Of a DNA stretch of 5,556 nt, positions 5,492 to 5,556 are shown one piece after another. The stretch spans positions 1 through 5,556 of the forward strand of contig CAIVDH010000267.1 in assembly GCA_903904635.1 (NCBI GenBank), given 5' to 3'. The DNA is from an uncultured Burkholderiales bacterium (GTDB lineage: Bacteria; Pseudomonadota; Gammaproteobacteria; Burkholderiales; Burkholderiaceae_D). The position numbers and the translations under genes were made by a program. How positions within the stretch are numbered: position 1 is the first letter of the stretch; the number at the start of each line of letters is the position of its first letter. The notes under the pieces were generated by a model. That model made no database searches and had not been told where the DNA came from. It worked only from the letters and a program-made list of their open reading frames with translations.

Positions 5492-5556
5492 ATGACTCAT
5501 GACGAAACACGCACGACTCACACCGAAAAAATCCAAACGCTGTTTGCGCAGTCGCA
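5492..5556 (+). CDS. start of an unidentified protein, cut by the window edge
   Basis: An open frame starts at ATG 5492 behind a good ribosome binding site and a plausible promoter, and runs off the window after 21 full codons. The visible N-terminus begins MTHDETRTTHTEKIQ and continues TLFAQS. It is polar, with no signal peptide or membrane helix, so probably cytoplasmic. This is too short to assign a family. Divergent position and the shared FNR-box region suggest co-regulation with phaC. From memory, PhaC of this lineage often lies near phosphate acetyltransferase, acetate kinase and enoyl reductase genes. The EKIQTLFAQS stretch would not contradict a phosphate acetyltransferase N-terminal helix, but this is a guess only. 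Confidence 0.6.
   Translation, partial: MTHDETRTTHTEKIQTLFAQS

Noticed and set aside
1..5556. CRISPR array, tRNA/rRNA, insertion sequence or prophage
   Set aside because: No regularly spaced repeats, no cloverleaf or rRNA signatures, and no transposase or integrase in any frame.

Overview
The window looks like chromosomal DNA from a Gram-negative proteobacterium, most plausibly beta- or gammaproteobacterial. It encodes an inner-membrane ABC exporter with a periplasmic adaptor and a polyhydroxyalkanoate (PHA) synthase. Coding G+C is moderate, intergenic DNA is clearly AT-rich, and FNR-type operators are present. The genus cannot be fixed from sequence alone.

Layout: positions 1-259 are AT-rich and hold no convincing gene. 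From 5144 down to 260 the minus strand carries four tightly packed genes, in transcription order: a PHA synthase (phaC-type, 3420-5144), a HlyD/MacA/DevB-type periplasmic adaptor (2200-3423), a MacB/FtsX-type ABC permease (968-2203) and a LolD/MacB/DevA-type ABC ATPase (260-967). Successive genes overlap by 4 nt, overlap by 4 nt (or 1 nt), and abut with no gap. The four are therefore almost certainly one translationally coupled operon. Positions 5145-5491 form a divergent control region, and a partial plus-strand gene starts at 5492 and runs off the right edge.

The adaptor, permease and ATPase should form one inner-membrane export or extraction machine of the MacAB/DevBCA/Lol type, with B-C-A gene order as in devBCA. 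No outer-membrane TolC partner is encoded here. The PHA synthase has its full Cys-Asp-His triad and belongs to the subgroup with PSWIMKYYILDL and GHHDGIVNPPG motifs.

Two observations stand out. First, a cytoplasmic polymer-forming enzyme is physically coupled to a periplasm-spanning ABC exporter. Second, the divergent control region contains two exact 10/10 matches to the FNR/ANR consensus TTGAT-N4-ATCAA, 102 bp apart. Together they suggest a PHA/envelope module that responds to oxygen limitation. The substrate of the exporter and its functional link to PHA are inference.
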